Shown piece by piece: positions 16,682-25,119 of a stretch of DNA of 37,305 bases. The DNA lies in assembly GCA_900315225.1 (NCBI GenBank), contig OMYM01000214.1:1-37305 (forward strand). The letters are read 5' to 3'. The notes beneath the pieces are model-generated. The model was not told the origin of the DNA. It saw nothing but the letters and a program-made list of their open reading frames with translations, and ran no database searches. The stretch comes from an uncultured Erysipelotrichaceae bacterium (GTDB lineage Bacteria > Bacillota_I > Bacilli_A > Erysipelotrichales > Erysipelotrichaceae). Every line of letters starts with the position of its first letter. Position 1 is the first letter of the stretch. A program made the translations under genes and the position numbers.

Positions 16682-18127
16682 TCATTCCCCAGCCCTTCCC
16701 GCATCATCGATCATTTTCTTGATTTTCTTTGTCCTCCTGTTAAACGCCGCCATGTCCTTCATGCGCCACATCCAATTAGGTGAGCCAACCGTTCCAGGCG
16801 TATTGATGCGATATTCCATGCCGCCATTGAGCCAATCCGACATCGGCACAATGACCGTCTCCGCATCAGAACCCAGCGCATAGCTAATCATATTGTCATT
16901 AAAGTTGTGCGTCTTGTACCCCATTTTGTTCAGGCTGCGGCGAATGGAAATTTTTGTTTTCTCGGGTTTTTCGTTGTACCATGCGCGTATTGGCTCGTTG
17001 TCGTGCGTGCCTGTGTAGACGACAAGCCTTTCATTATCCTTGGGCATCCCCTTTGGATCATAGGAGAACTGTATGACGCGCATGCCAGGGAACTTATAGT
17101 GATCGCGCAGCACATGCACCTCGGGGCGCAATTCCCCTAGATCTTCCGCGACAAGCTTTAAGTCAGGCATTGCTTCCAGTACTTTATCAAACAGCGCGTA
17201 GCCAGGAGCCTCGATCCATTCCCCGTCGATCGCCGTTGGACAGGATGCCTTGATCTTCCAGTATGTGTCGAATGCGCGGAAATGGTCGATGCGCACAATG
17301 TCAAACAACCTCTGCGTATAAGCGATGCGCTCAAGCCAGAATGTGAAACCATCTTTCGCCATGAAGTCCCAGTCGTAGATCGGATTGCCCCATCTTTGTC
17401 CGGTAGCGGAAAAATAATCCGGTGGTACGCCCGCGATAAATGTCGGTCTGCCATCGCTATCCAGCAGGAAATTGTCCTGGTGCGCCCATACATCCGCCGA
17501 GTCAAGCCCGACATAGAAAGGTATGTCGCCCATGATCTCGATCCCTTTATCGTTGGCGTATTGCTTCACATCCTTCCATTGAAGGTAGAGCATGTACTGC
17601 AAGAACACCTGGTAGAGTATCTCGTCCTGGTAGGGGCGTATGTCGGCGGTTCCATCCTTCAAATCAGCCTTCCATTCTGTCCAGCATTTTCCCTCCGATG
17701 CCTTGCGGAAAGCCATAAAGCGCGAATAGTCTTTTACCCATTCCTGGTAGGAGAAATTCGCAAAGTTCAAGTCTTCGCTGCCGCTAAACGCCGCGTAAGC
17801 CTCTCTTAGATAAGGCTCGCGGAACGCCCTGACCGCTTCATACTCGACCAGATCGCCATCTTTCATGAAATCCGGCGCTTTTTCCTTCAACAAGCCCTTC
17901 TTAAACAAAAGGTCAAGAGAAATAAACAGATCATCCATCGCAAAGGAAGAGTACGGCTGATAAGGCGAATTGCCATACCCCAACGGATTCATTGGCAGAA
18001 TCTGCCAGATGCGAAAACCGCTTTCATCGCATAAATCAATAAAATCGTAAGCCTCCTGACCAAAGCTTCCGCAGCCATGGCGCGAAGGCAATGATGCCAC
18101 AGGCATCAGTATTCCAGCTTTCTTCAT
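16682..18127 (-). CDS. malQ: 4-alpha-glucanotransferase (amylomaltase, GH77)
   Basis: MalQ is a cytoplasmic disproportionating enzyme that moves maltosyl and longer glucan segments between alpha-1,4-glucans, supplying chains for phosphorylase. The 481-residue protein has the GH77 N-terminal SLPSRHGCGSFG and LGYGNSPYQPYSSFA segments and the catalytic triad Asp281 (VRIDHFRAF), Glu328 (VAEDLGE) and Asp376 (TGTHDNEP). It diverges from glgP across a 152-bp spacer, so glucan breakdown by the two is probably coordinated. AAGGGAAG lies about 9 nt before the ATG. Confidence 0.95.
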   Translation of the reverse strand: MKKAGILMPVASLPSRHGCGSFGQEAYDFIDLCDESGFRIWQILPMNPLGYGNSPYQPYSSFAMDDLFISLDLLFKKGLLKEKAPDFMKDGDLVEYEAVRAFREPYLREAYAAFSGSEDLNFANFSYQEWVKDYSRFMAFRKASEGKCWTEWKADLKDGTADIRPYQDEILYQVFLQYMLYLQWKDVKQYANDKGIEIMGDIPFYVGLDSADVWAHQDNFLLDSDGRPTFIAGVPPDYFSATGQRWGNPIYDWDFMAKDGFTFWLERIAYTQRLFDIVRIDHFRAFDTYWKIKASCPTAIDGEWIEAPGYALFDKVLEAMPDLKLVAEDLGELRPEVHVLRDHYKFPGMRVIQFSYDPKGMPKDNERLVVYTGTHDNEPIRAWYNEKPEKTKISIRRSLNKMGYKTHNFNDNMISYALGSDAETVIVPMSDWLNGGMEYRINTPGTVGSPNWMWRMKDMAAFNRRTKKIKKMIDDAGRAGE

Positions 18128-18279
18128 AACAAATCTACTTCCCTTATTTTCTATTTTAGTGTATCTTAATCACGCGTCTTTTTCCATGAAAATTTCTTCA
18201 AAAAGGAAACATTAGAAATGAAAAGTTTCCCGAAAGATGTTTCATTGGATTGAACGCATGATAGGAAAGGAGATTCTAT

Positions 18280-20538
18280 ATGGAACTCGAACACAAACTT
18301 ATTGCGATCTTGGGCAAGCCCATCGCAGAAGCAAGCAATGAAGAGCTTTATGAAGCACTCGTAGCCCTTGTCAAGGAAAAGGCGGCTGAAGTCCCTGATA
18401 TCCGCAGGGATAGGAAGCTTTATTACATCAGCGCGGAATTCCTCATCGGGAAACAGCTTGGCAAGAACTTGATCAACCTTGATATCTTTGATGCGGTTGA
18501 AAGCATCCTGCGCAGAAATGGAAAGTCCCTTTCTGCCGTTGAAAGCATTGAAAAAGAGCCATCCCTGGGCAATGGCGGCCTGGGCAGGCTTGCCGCATGC
18601 TTCCTGGATTCCATCGCTACCCTCGACATGAATGGCGATGGCGTCGGACTTAACTACCACTTTGGTCTTTTCAAGCAAAAGTTCAAAGACCACAAGCAAT
18701 ACGAGATCCCAGATGAATGGCTGTCTGGCAAGAATATGCTAAGGGACACAGGCATCGGCTTCCCTGTCCAGCTTGCCGGCAAGACGTATATGTCCAGGAT
18801 GTATGACATCGACATCATTGGATACAAGGGCGGAAAAAACTCCCTGCACCTGTTTGACCTTGATACCGTCGATGACTCTATCATCCATGACGGCATCCAG
18901 TTCGATAAGAAAGACATCGCTAAAAACCTAACGTTGTTCTTGTATCCAGACGATTCCGACCGCGATGGCAGGCTGTTGCGCGTTTACCAGCAGTACTTCA
19001 TGGTCTCCAACGCCGCCCAGCTAATTATTAAGGAAGAGAAAGAGAAAGGCCACGACCTGTCCCGCCTGCATGACTATGTGGCAGTGCAGATCAACGACAC
19101 CCATCCTTCCATGATCATCCCCGAGCTAATCAGGCTGCTGGTCGAAGAAGGCATCACCATGCGCCGCGCCACCGATATTGTGACAGGCGTGTGCGGCTAT
19201 ACCAACCACACCATCCTGGCGGAAGCACTGGAAAAGTGGCCGCTGGATTATCTACTGGAAGTCGTCCCGCACCTGATCCCATACATCGAGGCGCTTGACT
19301 ATGGCGTTGCTTGCGCGTACAAGGCGGACAAAGACCTGCGCATCATCGACAAGGAAAACAAGGTCCACATGGCGCGCATGGACATGCATCTGTCGCATTC
19401 CATCAATGGTGTCGCCGCACTGCATACGGAAATCCTCAAGAATCAGGAACTCAACCGTTTCTTTGTCCAATATCCGTACAAGTTCAATAACAAGACCAAC
19501 GGCATTACATTCAGAAGATGGATCATGCATTGCAACCATGAGCTTTCCAACCTGATCGACCTGTTGATCGGAGAAAACTGGAAGACGGATGCCAATCATC
19601 TGGAAAACTTGCTCCAATATTTCAATGACGACAATGTCCTGAATCAATTGCTCGACATAAAAAAGCGCAATAAGGAACGCTTGGCCGCCTTTATCAAGGA
19701 AAGAGAAGACATCGACATTAATCCCGATTCCATCTTCGATGCGCAGGTTAAACGTTTCCACGAGTACAAGAGACAGCAGCTCAACGCGCTATGGGTCATC
19801 TACAAATATCAACAGATCAAGAGTGGCCAGATCCCGCAACGCCCAATCACCGTTATCTTCGGCGGAAAAGCAGCGCCAGCCTACGTCATGGCAAAGAACG
19901 TCATTCACTTGATCCTCTGCCTGCAGGAACTCATAAACAATGACCCAGACGTATCCCCTTACCTCAAGGTCGTCATGTTCCAGAACTACAATATCTACAA
20001 GGCGGAGATCTGTATCCCTGCATGCGATATCTCTGAACAAATCTCCCTTGCGTCCAAGGAAGCATCCGGCACGGGAAATATGAAGTTCATGCTCAATGGG
20101 GCATTGACGCTTGGAACCGCAGATGGCGCCAACGTCGAGATTAGGCAGCTTGTCGGCGGAGAGAATATCTACATCTTCGGCAGAACATCCGATGAAGTCA
20201 TCAACCTCTACGCGACAAACGGCTACCACGCCAAGAGCTACTATGACAAGGATGAAAACATCCGCAAGGTCGTCGACTTCATCGTTTCCGATGAACTCGC
20301 TGCCATTGGCGACAAGGGGATGCTACAGCAATTGCACGACAACCTCGTGTACAACGACTACTTCATGACTCTCCTTGATCTGGAAAGCTACGTTGCTGTC
20401 AAGGAGACAATGCTCCTTGACTATGAAAACCGTGATTGGTGGAAGAGAAAATCCCTTGTCAACATCGCAAAAGCTGGCTTCTTCTCCTCAGACCGCACAA
20501 TCAATGAGTACAACCGCGATATTTGGCGCTTGAAGTAA
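18280..20538 (+). CDS. glgP: Glycogen/maltodextrin phosphorylase (GT35)
   Basis: This 752-residue PLP-dependent phosphorylase releases glucose-1-phosphate from the non-reducing ends of alpha-1,4-glucans. The N-terminal [17 protein letters not shown] motif, the VQINDTHPS segment and the PLP-binding [16 protein letters not shown] motif with Lys602 are all present. The length is slightly under that of the E. coli MalP and GlgP proteins (about 800). AAGGAGA precedes the ATG. It is divergent from malQ, its functional partner, and is followed after 11 bp by the cyclophilin gene. Whether glycogen or imported maltodextrin is the main substrate is not decided by sequence. Confidence 0.95.
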   Translation: MELEHKLIAILGKPIAEASNEELYEALVALVKEKAAEVPDIRRDRKLYYISAEFLIGKQLGKNLINLDIFDAVESILRRNGKSLSAVESIEKEPSLGNGGLGRLAACFLDSIATLDMNGDGVGLNYHFGLFKQKFKDHKQYEIPDEWLSGKNMLRDTGIGFPVQLAGKTYMSRMYDIDIIGYKGGKNSLHLFDLDTVDDSIIHDGIQFDKKDIAKNLTLFLYPDDSDRDGRLLRVYQQYFMVSNAAQLIIKEEKEKGHDLSRLHDYVAVQINDTHPSMIIPELIRLLVEEGITMRRATDIVTGVCGYTNHTILAEALEKWPLDYLLEVVPHLIPYIEALDYGVACAYKADKDLRIIDKENKVHMARMDMHLSHSINGVAALHTEILKNQELNRFFVQYPYKFNNKTNGITFRRWIMHCNHELSNLIDLLIGENWKTDANHLENLLQYFNDDNVLNQLLDIKKRNKERLAAFIKEREDIDINPDSIFDAQVKRFHEYKRQQLNALWVIYKYQQIKSGQIPQRPITVIFGGKAAPAYVMAKNVIHLILCLQELINNDPDVSPYLKVVMFQNYNIYKAEICIPACDISEQISLASKEASGTGNMKFMLNGALTLGTADGANVEIRQLVGGENIYIFGRTSDEVINLYATNGYHAKSYYDKDENIRKVVDFIVSDELAAIGDKGMLQQLHDNLVYNDYFMTLLDLESYVAVKETMLLDYENRDWWKRKSLVNIAKAGFFSSDRTINEYNRDIWRLK

Positions 20539-20549
20539 GGATGCATTCC

Positions 20550-21023
20550 ATGGTCATCATTGAAATGGATAATGGCGGGCTGATCAAAATCGAGCTTGAC
20601 GAAAAAGCCGCGCCGGCGACTGTCGCAAACTTCAAGAAACTCGTATCCGAAGGATTCTACGATGGACTCACTTTTCACCGTATCATTCCTGGTTTCATGA
20701 TCCAGGGCGGCGACCCAAACGGCAACGGCACAGGTGGTTCCAAGAACCGCATCAAGGGTGAATTCGCTGCCAATGGTTTCAACAATCCGCTCAAGCACAC
20801 GCGTGGCGTAATCTCCATGGCTCGCGCCATGGATCCAAATTCCGCTTCTTCCCAGTTCTTCATCATGCATGCGGACGCTCCGCACCTCGATGGACAATAT
20901 GCAGCCTTTGGCAAGGTGATCGAAGGCATCGACACAGTCGATGAAATCGCATCCGTGCGCACAGGTTTCCGCGACAAGCCAATCGTCCCGATTGTCATGA
21001 AGCGTGTATATATTTCTGAATAA
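20550..21023 (+). CDS. Cyclophilin-type peptidyl-prolyl cis-trans isomerase
   Basis: This 157-residue single-domain cytoplasmic cyclophilin catalyses proline isomerisation during folding. Core active-site segments are visible: FHRIIPGFMIQGGDP (catalytic Arg), GVISMARAMDPNSASSQFFI and HLDGQYAAFGKV. An ATG nine bases upstream (20541) abuts the TAAGG. With TAAGG as ribosome-binding site the ATG at 20550 has a 9-nt spacing and gives the usual family N-terminus MVIIEMDNGG. It follows glgP by 11 bp and shares its terminator. Confidence 0.92.
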   Translation: MVIIEMDNGGLIKIELDEKAAPATVANFKKLVSEGFYDGLTFHRIIPGFMIQGGDPNGNGTGGSKNRIKGEFAANGFNNPLKHTRGVISMARAMDPNSASSQFFIMHADAPHLDGQYAAFGKVIEGIDTVDEIASVRTGFRDKPIVPIVMKRVYISE

Positions 21024-21026
21024 ACG

Positions 21027-21056
21027 AAAAGAAACGCCACAGGCGTTTCTTTTTTA
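21027..21056 (+). terminator. Intrinsic terminator of glgP-cyclophilin unit
   Basis: A 12-bp stem AAAAGAAACGCC / GGCGTTTCTTTT with ACA loop runs into further T residues, three bases after the cyclophilin stop. Confidence 0.9.
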
Positions 21057-21075
21057 TGCGTCTTTTGTCTTGCGC

Positions 21076-21096
21076 GAAAAAAACCGGTTGCCCGGT
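21076..21096 (-). terminator. Intrinsic terminator of FMN-binding lipoprotein gene
   Basis: On the minus strand ACCGG-GCAA-CCGGT is followed by seven T residues, 15 nt after the stop of the lipoprotein gene. Confidence 0.75.
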
Positions 21097-21110
21097 CTAA
21101 CAGGTAATGC

Positions 21111-21464
21111 TTAGTTCTTTGCGCTAGCCAGAGCCTGGTTAACGGCTTCCTTGATCGCCTCACTGGTGACAGTGGCGCTAGAAACGCTATCGACTTCCGT
21201 CGAATTGGCTTTTACGATTGCCTCTGGGATCTGCTCAAGGGCAGGGTCCGCAATGCCACTGGTCTCGCTATGTTCTTTGACAGTAACGCTTGTGATCGCA
21301 GAATCGCTCACGACAACCTCGACGACGACATCGCCATTCTTGCCTGCGCCAGTTCCAGAATACGTGCCAGCCTTGTACTTCGCCGTTGTTGTGCCGGATG
21401 AAGAAGAACATCCCGTCAACAAGAGAGTCGCTAATGCAATTGAAACAATGCTTCTTTTCATCAT
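21111..21464 (-). CDS. FMN-binding domain lipoprotein (predicted flavinylated)
   Basis: This small 117-residue lipoprotein has a signal peptide ending in lipobox LLTGC (Cys19), a Ser/Thr linker, and a single FMN-binding (RnfG/NqrC/PplA-type) domain from about 30 to the end. The DSVSSATVTS segment (92-101) matches the flavinylation motif, with Thr98 as the residue that ApbE would link to FMN. Such proteins carry electrons outside the membrane in extracellular electron transfer or quinone- and fumarate-linked chains. A GGAGG precedes tandem ATG codons (21464 and 21461). The gene probably has its own promoter (TATAAT at 21482-21487). No ApbE or redox partner is encoded in this window. Confidence 0.85.
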   Translation of the reverse strand: MMKRSIVSIALATLLLTGCSSSSGTTTAKYKAGTYSGTGAGKNGDVVVEVVVSDSAITSVTVKEHSETSGIADPALEQIPEAIVKANSTEVDSVSSATVTSEAIKEAVNQALASAKN

Positions 21465-21481
21465 TTTAACCTCCACGCACA

Positions 21482-21487
21482 ATTATA
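21482..21487 (-). promoter_or_regulatory. Candidate -10 box for FMN-binding lipoprotein gene
   Basis: A perfect TATAAT on the minus strand lies 18 nt upstream of the ATG and would give a leader of about 11 nt holding the GGAGG site. No convincing -35 box is seen at 16-18 nt. Confidence 0.45.
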
Positions 21488-21500
21488 CTCCTACTTTAAA

Positions 21501-22202
21501 CTATTCTCGCCATGAAATCATCGGAACAATGCGTCCAATGAGTTCCGCGCAATGCCGCGCCGCTTTTTCCTCGAAAACATCATATGATTCTGAAACGCTT
21601 TCGTCCGCCTTGTCGGAAATCGCCCGCACAAGAACAAAAGGAATCTTGTTAAGCACGGCAACCTGCGCTATGGAAGCACCCTCCATCTCGCAACAATGCG
21701 CCGCGAATGTCTCCCTAATCCATGCCTTGCGCTCGCGCGTGCGCACAAACTGGTCTCCTGACGCAATTCTTCCCAGCCAGTGTGCAACACCCATATCCTC
21801 AAGCGCGCGCATACACTTACGCGCAATATCCTCATCAGCCACAAAATACCGCATGCCCGAGGAGGGAATTTCACCGTAGGCATAGCCGAAATTCACGGCA
21901 TCCACGTCATGTTGCACAGCATCACGGGAAACTACGATATCCCCGATGTCCAAGCTGTTGTCCAGCGACCCCGCAACGCCGGTATTGACCAAGACATCTA
22001 CGCAAAAAAAGCCGCACATGATTTCCGCACATACCGCCGCGTTCACCTTTCCCACGCCGCACTTGGCGATAATGACCTCAGTCCCGCCAATCATTCCCTT
22101 GCGAAAAACCATGCCTGCATAGGTCTTTTCCGCATGGGAGCCAAGCAGCGACACAAGCGATGCAATCTCAATGTCCATGGCGCCAATAACGCCAATCTTC
22201 AT
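21501..22202 (-). CDS. mtnN: 5'-methylthioadenosine/S-adenosylhomocysteine nucleosidase
   Basis: This 233-residue cytoplasmic nucleosidase (Pfs) cleaves S-adenosylhomocysteine to S-ribosylhomocysteine plus adenine, and methylthioadenosine likewise. The first catalytic residue Glu12 (AMDIEIA), the substrate-binding EMEGA (172-176) and the catalytic Asp197 in RAISDKAD are all intact. Its ATG overlaps the luxS stop (ATGA at 22199-22202), so the two successive enzymes of the activated methyl cycle are made together, in reverse pathway order. Confidence 0.95.
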   Translation of the reverse strand: MKIGVIGAMDIEIASLVSLLGSHAEKTYAGMVFRKGMIGGTEVIIAKCGVGKVNAAVCAEIMCGFFCVDVLVNTGVAGSLDNSLDIGDIVVSRDAVQHDVDAVNFGYAYGEIPSSGMRYFVADEDIARKCMRALEDMGVAHWLGRIASGDQFVRTRERKAWIRETFAAHCCEMEGASIAQVAVLNKIPFVLVRAISDKADESVSESYDVFEEKAARHCAELIGRIVPMISWRE

Positions 22203-22678
22203 GCGCTGTACTCCATGTGCTTTTCGTCAATGCAAAGCAATGTCTTCGCAAGGTATCTATCCGCCAGCCACTTGGCCATCGCCAGGTTTTGGTCGAGATA
22301 GTTGCCACACTCCTCCGCAACAGCGCCAGGGATCTCTCCCGCAAAGTCCTTGATGAACGTAAACATCTCAATGACCAAACCCAATATATCCCTTGGCTTT
22401 AAGTCTCCTTCAAGCAAGACATAGAATCCCGTCCTGCATCCCATCGGTCCAAAATACACGACCCTATCCTTCCATGCATCATGATTGCGCAAAAACGTAG
22501 CGCCGAGATGCTCGATCGTATGCAGTTCAGCAGTGTTCATGACCGGCTCCTTGTTAGGCGCCGTCATACGCAAATCGAATGTCGTGATGACTGTATCGCC
22601 AAAACGATCCTTTCGCGACACATAGACCCCAGGCTCCAGCACAAGATGGTTTACCTGGAAACTTGCTATTTTTTCCAT
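22199..22678 (-). CDS. luxS: S-ribosylhomocysteine lyase
   Basis: LuxS is a metalloenzyme of 159 residues that splits S-ribosylhomocysteine into homocysteine and DPD, the autoinducer-2 precursor. The HTIEH metal motif gives His53, Glu56 (catalytic) and His57, with the third metal ligand Cys124 in AEECGN and the second catalytic Cys81 in GPMGCRTGFY. The start at 22678 is chosen because AAAGGAAA lies about 8 nt upstream and MEKIASFQVNH matches the family N-terminus. Homocysteine returns to methionine synthesis, which ties it to the metA and metY genes at 29.7-32 kb. Confidence 0.96.
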   Translation of the reverse strand: MEKIASFQVNHLVLEPGVYVSRKDRFGDTVITTFDLRMTAPNKEPVMNTAELHTIEHLGATFLRNHDAWKDRVVYFGPMGCRTGFYVLLEGDLKPRDILGLVIEMFTFIKDFAGEIPGAVAEECGNYLDQNLAMAKWLADRYLAKTLLCIDEKHMEYSA

Positions 22679-22704
22679 GATTCGATTTCCTTTCCATATG
22701 CGCA

Positions 22705-22733
22705 AGAATATCAGAAATCATGTGAAAAGAAAA
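22705..22733 (-). promoter_or_regulatory. Candidate luxS-mtnN promoter
   Basis: On the minus strand TATTCT (22705-22710) carries the extended TGn element and is spaced 17 nt from a poor -35 (TTTTCT). Transcription would start about 20 nt before the luxS ATG. No SAM riboswitch is seen in this short leader. Confidence 0.4.
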
Positions 22734-22753
22734 CCAGCGCGCAGCATCTCGTA

Positions 22754-22759
22754 TATAAT
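22754..22759 (+). promoter_or_regulatory. Candidate -10 box directly before D,D-carboxypeptidase start
   Basis: A perfect TATAAT ends 7 nt before the ATG at 22767. A transcript from here would begin at or next to the start codon, which would make it leaderless. No -35 match is visible at 16-18 nt. Confidence 0.4.
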
Positions 22760-22766
22760 TGAAGCC

Positions 22767-23927
22767 ATGAAAACAATCATAAGAATACTTTTGCCAGTGC
22801 TTTGCGCCATGGCAGCCCTCTTGCCCGCCAAGGCGGAGGACATCCGCATTGACCTAGGAGACTTCATATCCGACTACGCCTATATCGTCGACTACGAATC
22901 AGGGCAAGTCATTTCCGACAAAAGAAGCGCAGAACGAATCCATCCCGCGTCCATGACCAAGATCATGACAGCCATTGTGGCCATCGAAAACCTTCCCGAC
23001 CTGAATGAGCGCATTCCAGTCACAGAAAGAGCTTTGGCTGGACTAAGGGAAGAAAATGCCTCTGTCGCTGGGTTTAACGTTGGCGATGAGCCAACCGTCC
23101 TTGACCTTCTCTATGGCGTTGCGCTTCCCTCTGGCGCCGATGCCTGCAACGTCTTGGCGTATCGCATCGCTGGTTCCATCGAAGGATATGTTGGCATGAT
23201 GAACGACATGCGCGAAAAAACCGGCATGGTCGATACACATTTTGTCAATACAACCGGCATCACCGATGCCGACCACTACACAACTTGCCGCGACATGGCT
23301 TCCCTATTGGCGTATTGCGTTCAAAACGAAACATTTCGCACCGTCTTTTCTGCCCACTATGTCACAACGACCACTGGGCTGCATTTATCCTCTACCATCT
23401 GGTCGAACGCCGACAGGCTTGGGCTTGAGCTTCCTGGATACCAAGGCGCAAAGACCGGCTTTACGTATTCCGCAGGTCATTGCATCGCTGCGTGGGCGTA
23501 TCTAGGCGACATGCCTTTGGCAATTGTCCTTGCCCACTCCGACACCGACATGGCAGAACCAACGCACATCAAGGAGCTAGACAAGGCATTGCATACCCTC
23601 TCCGCATGGAAACGCACCATCATCTCGTCCCCCGACCAACCGCTAACCACAATCACCGTGCATCATAGAAACCTAGATGAATCCATCGAAGTATCTGGCG
23701 TTGACTTCATCTGTCAAGATCTTCCCATCGATACCGATATTTCTGTCCATACCGACCTTCCCTCCGACATACAAGCAAGCATTGCCAAAGAAACACTTGA
23801 TGGATCCATCAACATTACTGTCAATGGCGTGCCTTCCTACGCATGGGACGTATCCGTTGAAATACCGGCGGAACGTTCGCTGATGGGCAAGGTTTCCCTT
23901 TGGTTCGACCATTACCTTGGCAGCTGA
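22767..23927 (+). CDS. D-alanyl-D-alanine carboxypeptidase (peptidase S11)
   Basis: This 386-residue exported penicillin-binding protein trims the terminal D-Ala from peptidoglycan pentapeptides. The signal peptide (1-23, cleavage near AKA-ED) is followed by the SMTK active site (Ser62, Lys65) and the KTG box in QGAKTGFTYSAG. The second motif reads SGA (PSGADACN) where most PBP5-type enzymes have SGN, a variant seen in some Firmicute members. The C-terminal region resembles the PBP5 beta domain, and the end (MGKVSLWFDHYLGS) could form the amphipathic membrane anchor. No Shine-Dalgarno site precedes ATG 22767; upstream in-frame starts also lack one and would spoil the signal peptide. Confidence 0.88.
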   Translation: MKTIIRILLPVLCAMAALLPAKAEDIRIDLGDFISDYAYIVDYESGQVISDKRSAERIHPASMTKIMTAIVAIENLPDLNERIPVTERALAGLREENASVAGFNVGDEPTVLDLLYGVALPSGADACNVLAYRIAGSIEGYVGMMNDMREKTGMVDTHFVNTTGITDADHYTTCRDMASLLAYCVQNETFRTVFSAHYVTTTTGLHLSSTIWSNADRLGLELPGYQGAKTGFTYSAGHCIAAWAYLGDMPLAIVLAHSDTDMAEPTHIKELDKALHTLSAWKRTIISSPDQPLTTITVHHRNLDESIEVSGVDFICQDLPIDTDISVHTDLPSDIQASIAKETLDGSINITVNGVPSYAWDVSVEIPAERSLMGKVSLWFDHYLGS

Positions 23928-23962
23928 AACAATTTTCACTTGCGAAAAAAATTTTCAAAAAG

Positions 23963-23984
23963 AAAACGCTTACAGCGTTTTTTT
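23963..23984 (+). terminator. Intrinsic terminator of D,D-carboxypeptidase gene
   Basis: AAAACGCT-TAC-AGCGTTTT followed by TTT, 36 nt after the stop. Confidence 0.8.
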
Positions 23985-23986
23985 CA

Positions 23987-24014
23987 TTGCACTCATTTCT
24001 CAATTCGCTATAAT
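23987..24014 (+). promoter_or_regulatory. Promoter of serC-serA
   Basis: TATAAT (24009-24014) with a partial -35 TTGCAC (23987-23992) at 16-nt spacing. It starts a leader of about 16 nt that holds AGGAGG (24027-24032). Confidence 0.6.
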
Positions 24015-24036
24015 AGTGCAGAAACTAGGAGGCAAT

Positions 24037-25119
24037 ATGAGCAGAGTATACAACTTTTCAGCGGGACCGGCTGTCATGCCGGAAGAAGTACTCCAAGAAG
24101 CAGCGCAGGAGATGCTTGACTACAATGGTTCAGGCATGTCTGTGATGGAGATCAGCCATCGCTCCAAGCTTTTCCAGGGCATTATCGACACCGCCGAACA
24201 GGATCTCAGGGATCTCATGAACATCCCTGACAATTACAAGGTGCTTTTCATCCAAGGCGGCGGCCATGTTCAGTTTGCAATGGTTCCCATGAATCTGATG
24301 CAGAACAAAGTGGCGGATTACATTATTACCGGACAATGGGCCAAAAAGGCATGGCAGGAGGCGAAACTGTATGGCGAAGCCAATGCCGTCGCATCTAGCG
24401 CCGACAAGACATTCAGCTATATTCCAGATTGTTCAGACCTGCCGATCAATGAGAACGCGGATTATGTCTACATTTGCTTGAACAACACGATCTATGGAAC
24501 AGTCTTCCATGAGCTGCCAAATACCAAAGGCAAGCCATTGGTGGCGGATATATCCTCTTGCTTCTTGAGCGAGCCGCTGGATGTATCGAAATTCGGCATC
24601 CTTTGGGGCGGCGTGCAGAAAAACGTTGGTCCAGCAGGCATGGCGATCGCCATTGTCCGCGAAGACTTGATCCGAGAAGACGTATTGCCATTTACACCGA
24701 CAATGCTCAAGTACGATACATATGCCAAGAGTGGTTCCTTGCACAACACTCCGCCGGTCTATACAATCTACATGTGCGGCAAGGTGTTCAAGTGGCTGAA
24801 GAAGCAAGGCGGGCTTGAGGCAATGAAGCAGAGAAACGAAGAAAAGGCGAAGATCCTCTATGATTTCCTTGATTCCAGCAAGCTTTTCAAGGGAACAGTC
24901 GAAAAGAAGGATCGATCCATCATGAACGTCCCGTTTGTCACAGGCGATGCGGATTTGGACGCAAAGTTCATCAAGGAAGCGACAGCCGCAGGTTTTGTCA
25001 ACCTGAAAGGACACCGTTCCGTTGGCGGCATGCGTGCCAGCATCTACAACGCCATGCCAAAGGAGGGCGTTGAGAAGCTCGTTGAGTTCATGAAAGAATT
25101 CGAAAAGGAGAACGCATAA
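24037..25119 (+). CDS. serC: Phosphoserine aminotransferase
   Basis: SerC is a PLP enzyme of 360 residues that transaminates 3-phosphohydroxypyruvate with glutamate to phosphoserine. The N-terminal VYNFSAGPAVMPEEVL and SHRSK motifs and the PLP lysine Lys195 in WGGVQKNVGPAG are typical. AGGAGG precedes ATG 24037; the upstream open frame lies over the promoter and is not used. Its stop overlaps the serA start (TAATG), so the first two serine-biosynthesis steps are coupled. No serB-type phosphatase is seen here. Confidence 0.96.
   Translation: MSRVYNFSAGPAVMPEEVLQEAAQEMLDYNGSGMSVMEISHRSKLFQGIIDTAEQDLRDLMNIPDNYKVLFIQGGGHVQFAMVPMNLMQNKVADYIITGQWAKKAWQEAKLYGEANAVASSADKTFSYIPDCSDLPINENADYVYICLNNTIYGTVFHELPNTKGKPLVADISSCFLSEPLDVSKFGILWGGVQKNVGPAGMAIAIVREDLIREDVLPFTPTMLKYDTYAKSGSLHNTPPVYTIYMCGKVFKWLKKQGGLEAMKQRNEEKAKILYDFLDSSKLFKGTVEKKDRSIMNVPFVTGDADLDAKFIKEATAAGFVNLKGHRSVGGMRASIYNAMPKEGVEKLVEFMKEFEKENA

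Noticed and set aside
18190..18260. GAAACAT/ATGTTTC inverted repeat upstream of glgP as an operator
   Set aside because: The arms are 7 bp and far apart with AT-rich filling; no consistent operator or promoter could be read.
18166..18699. 177-codon open frame on the minus strand over the malQ-glgP spacer and the glgP start
   Set aside because: It lies mostly antisense to the conserved glgP N-terminus and lacks a ribosome-binding site.
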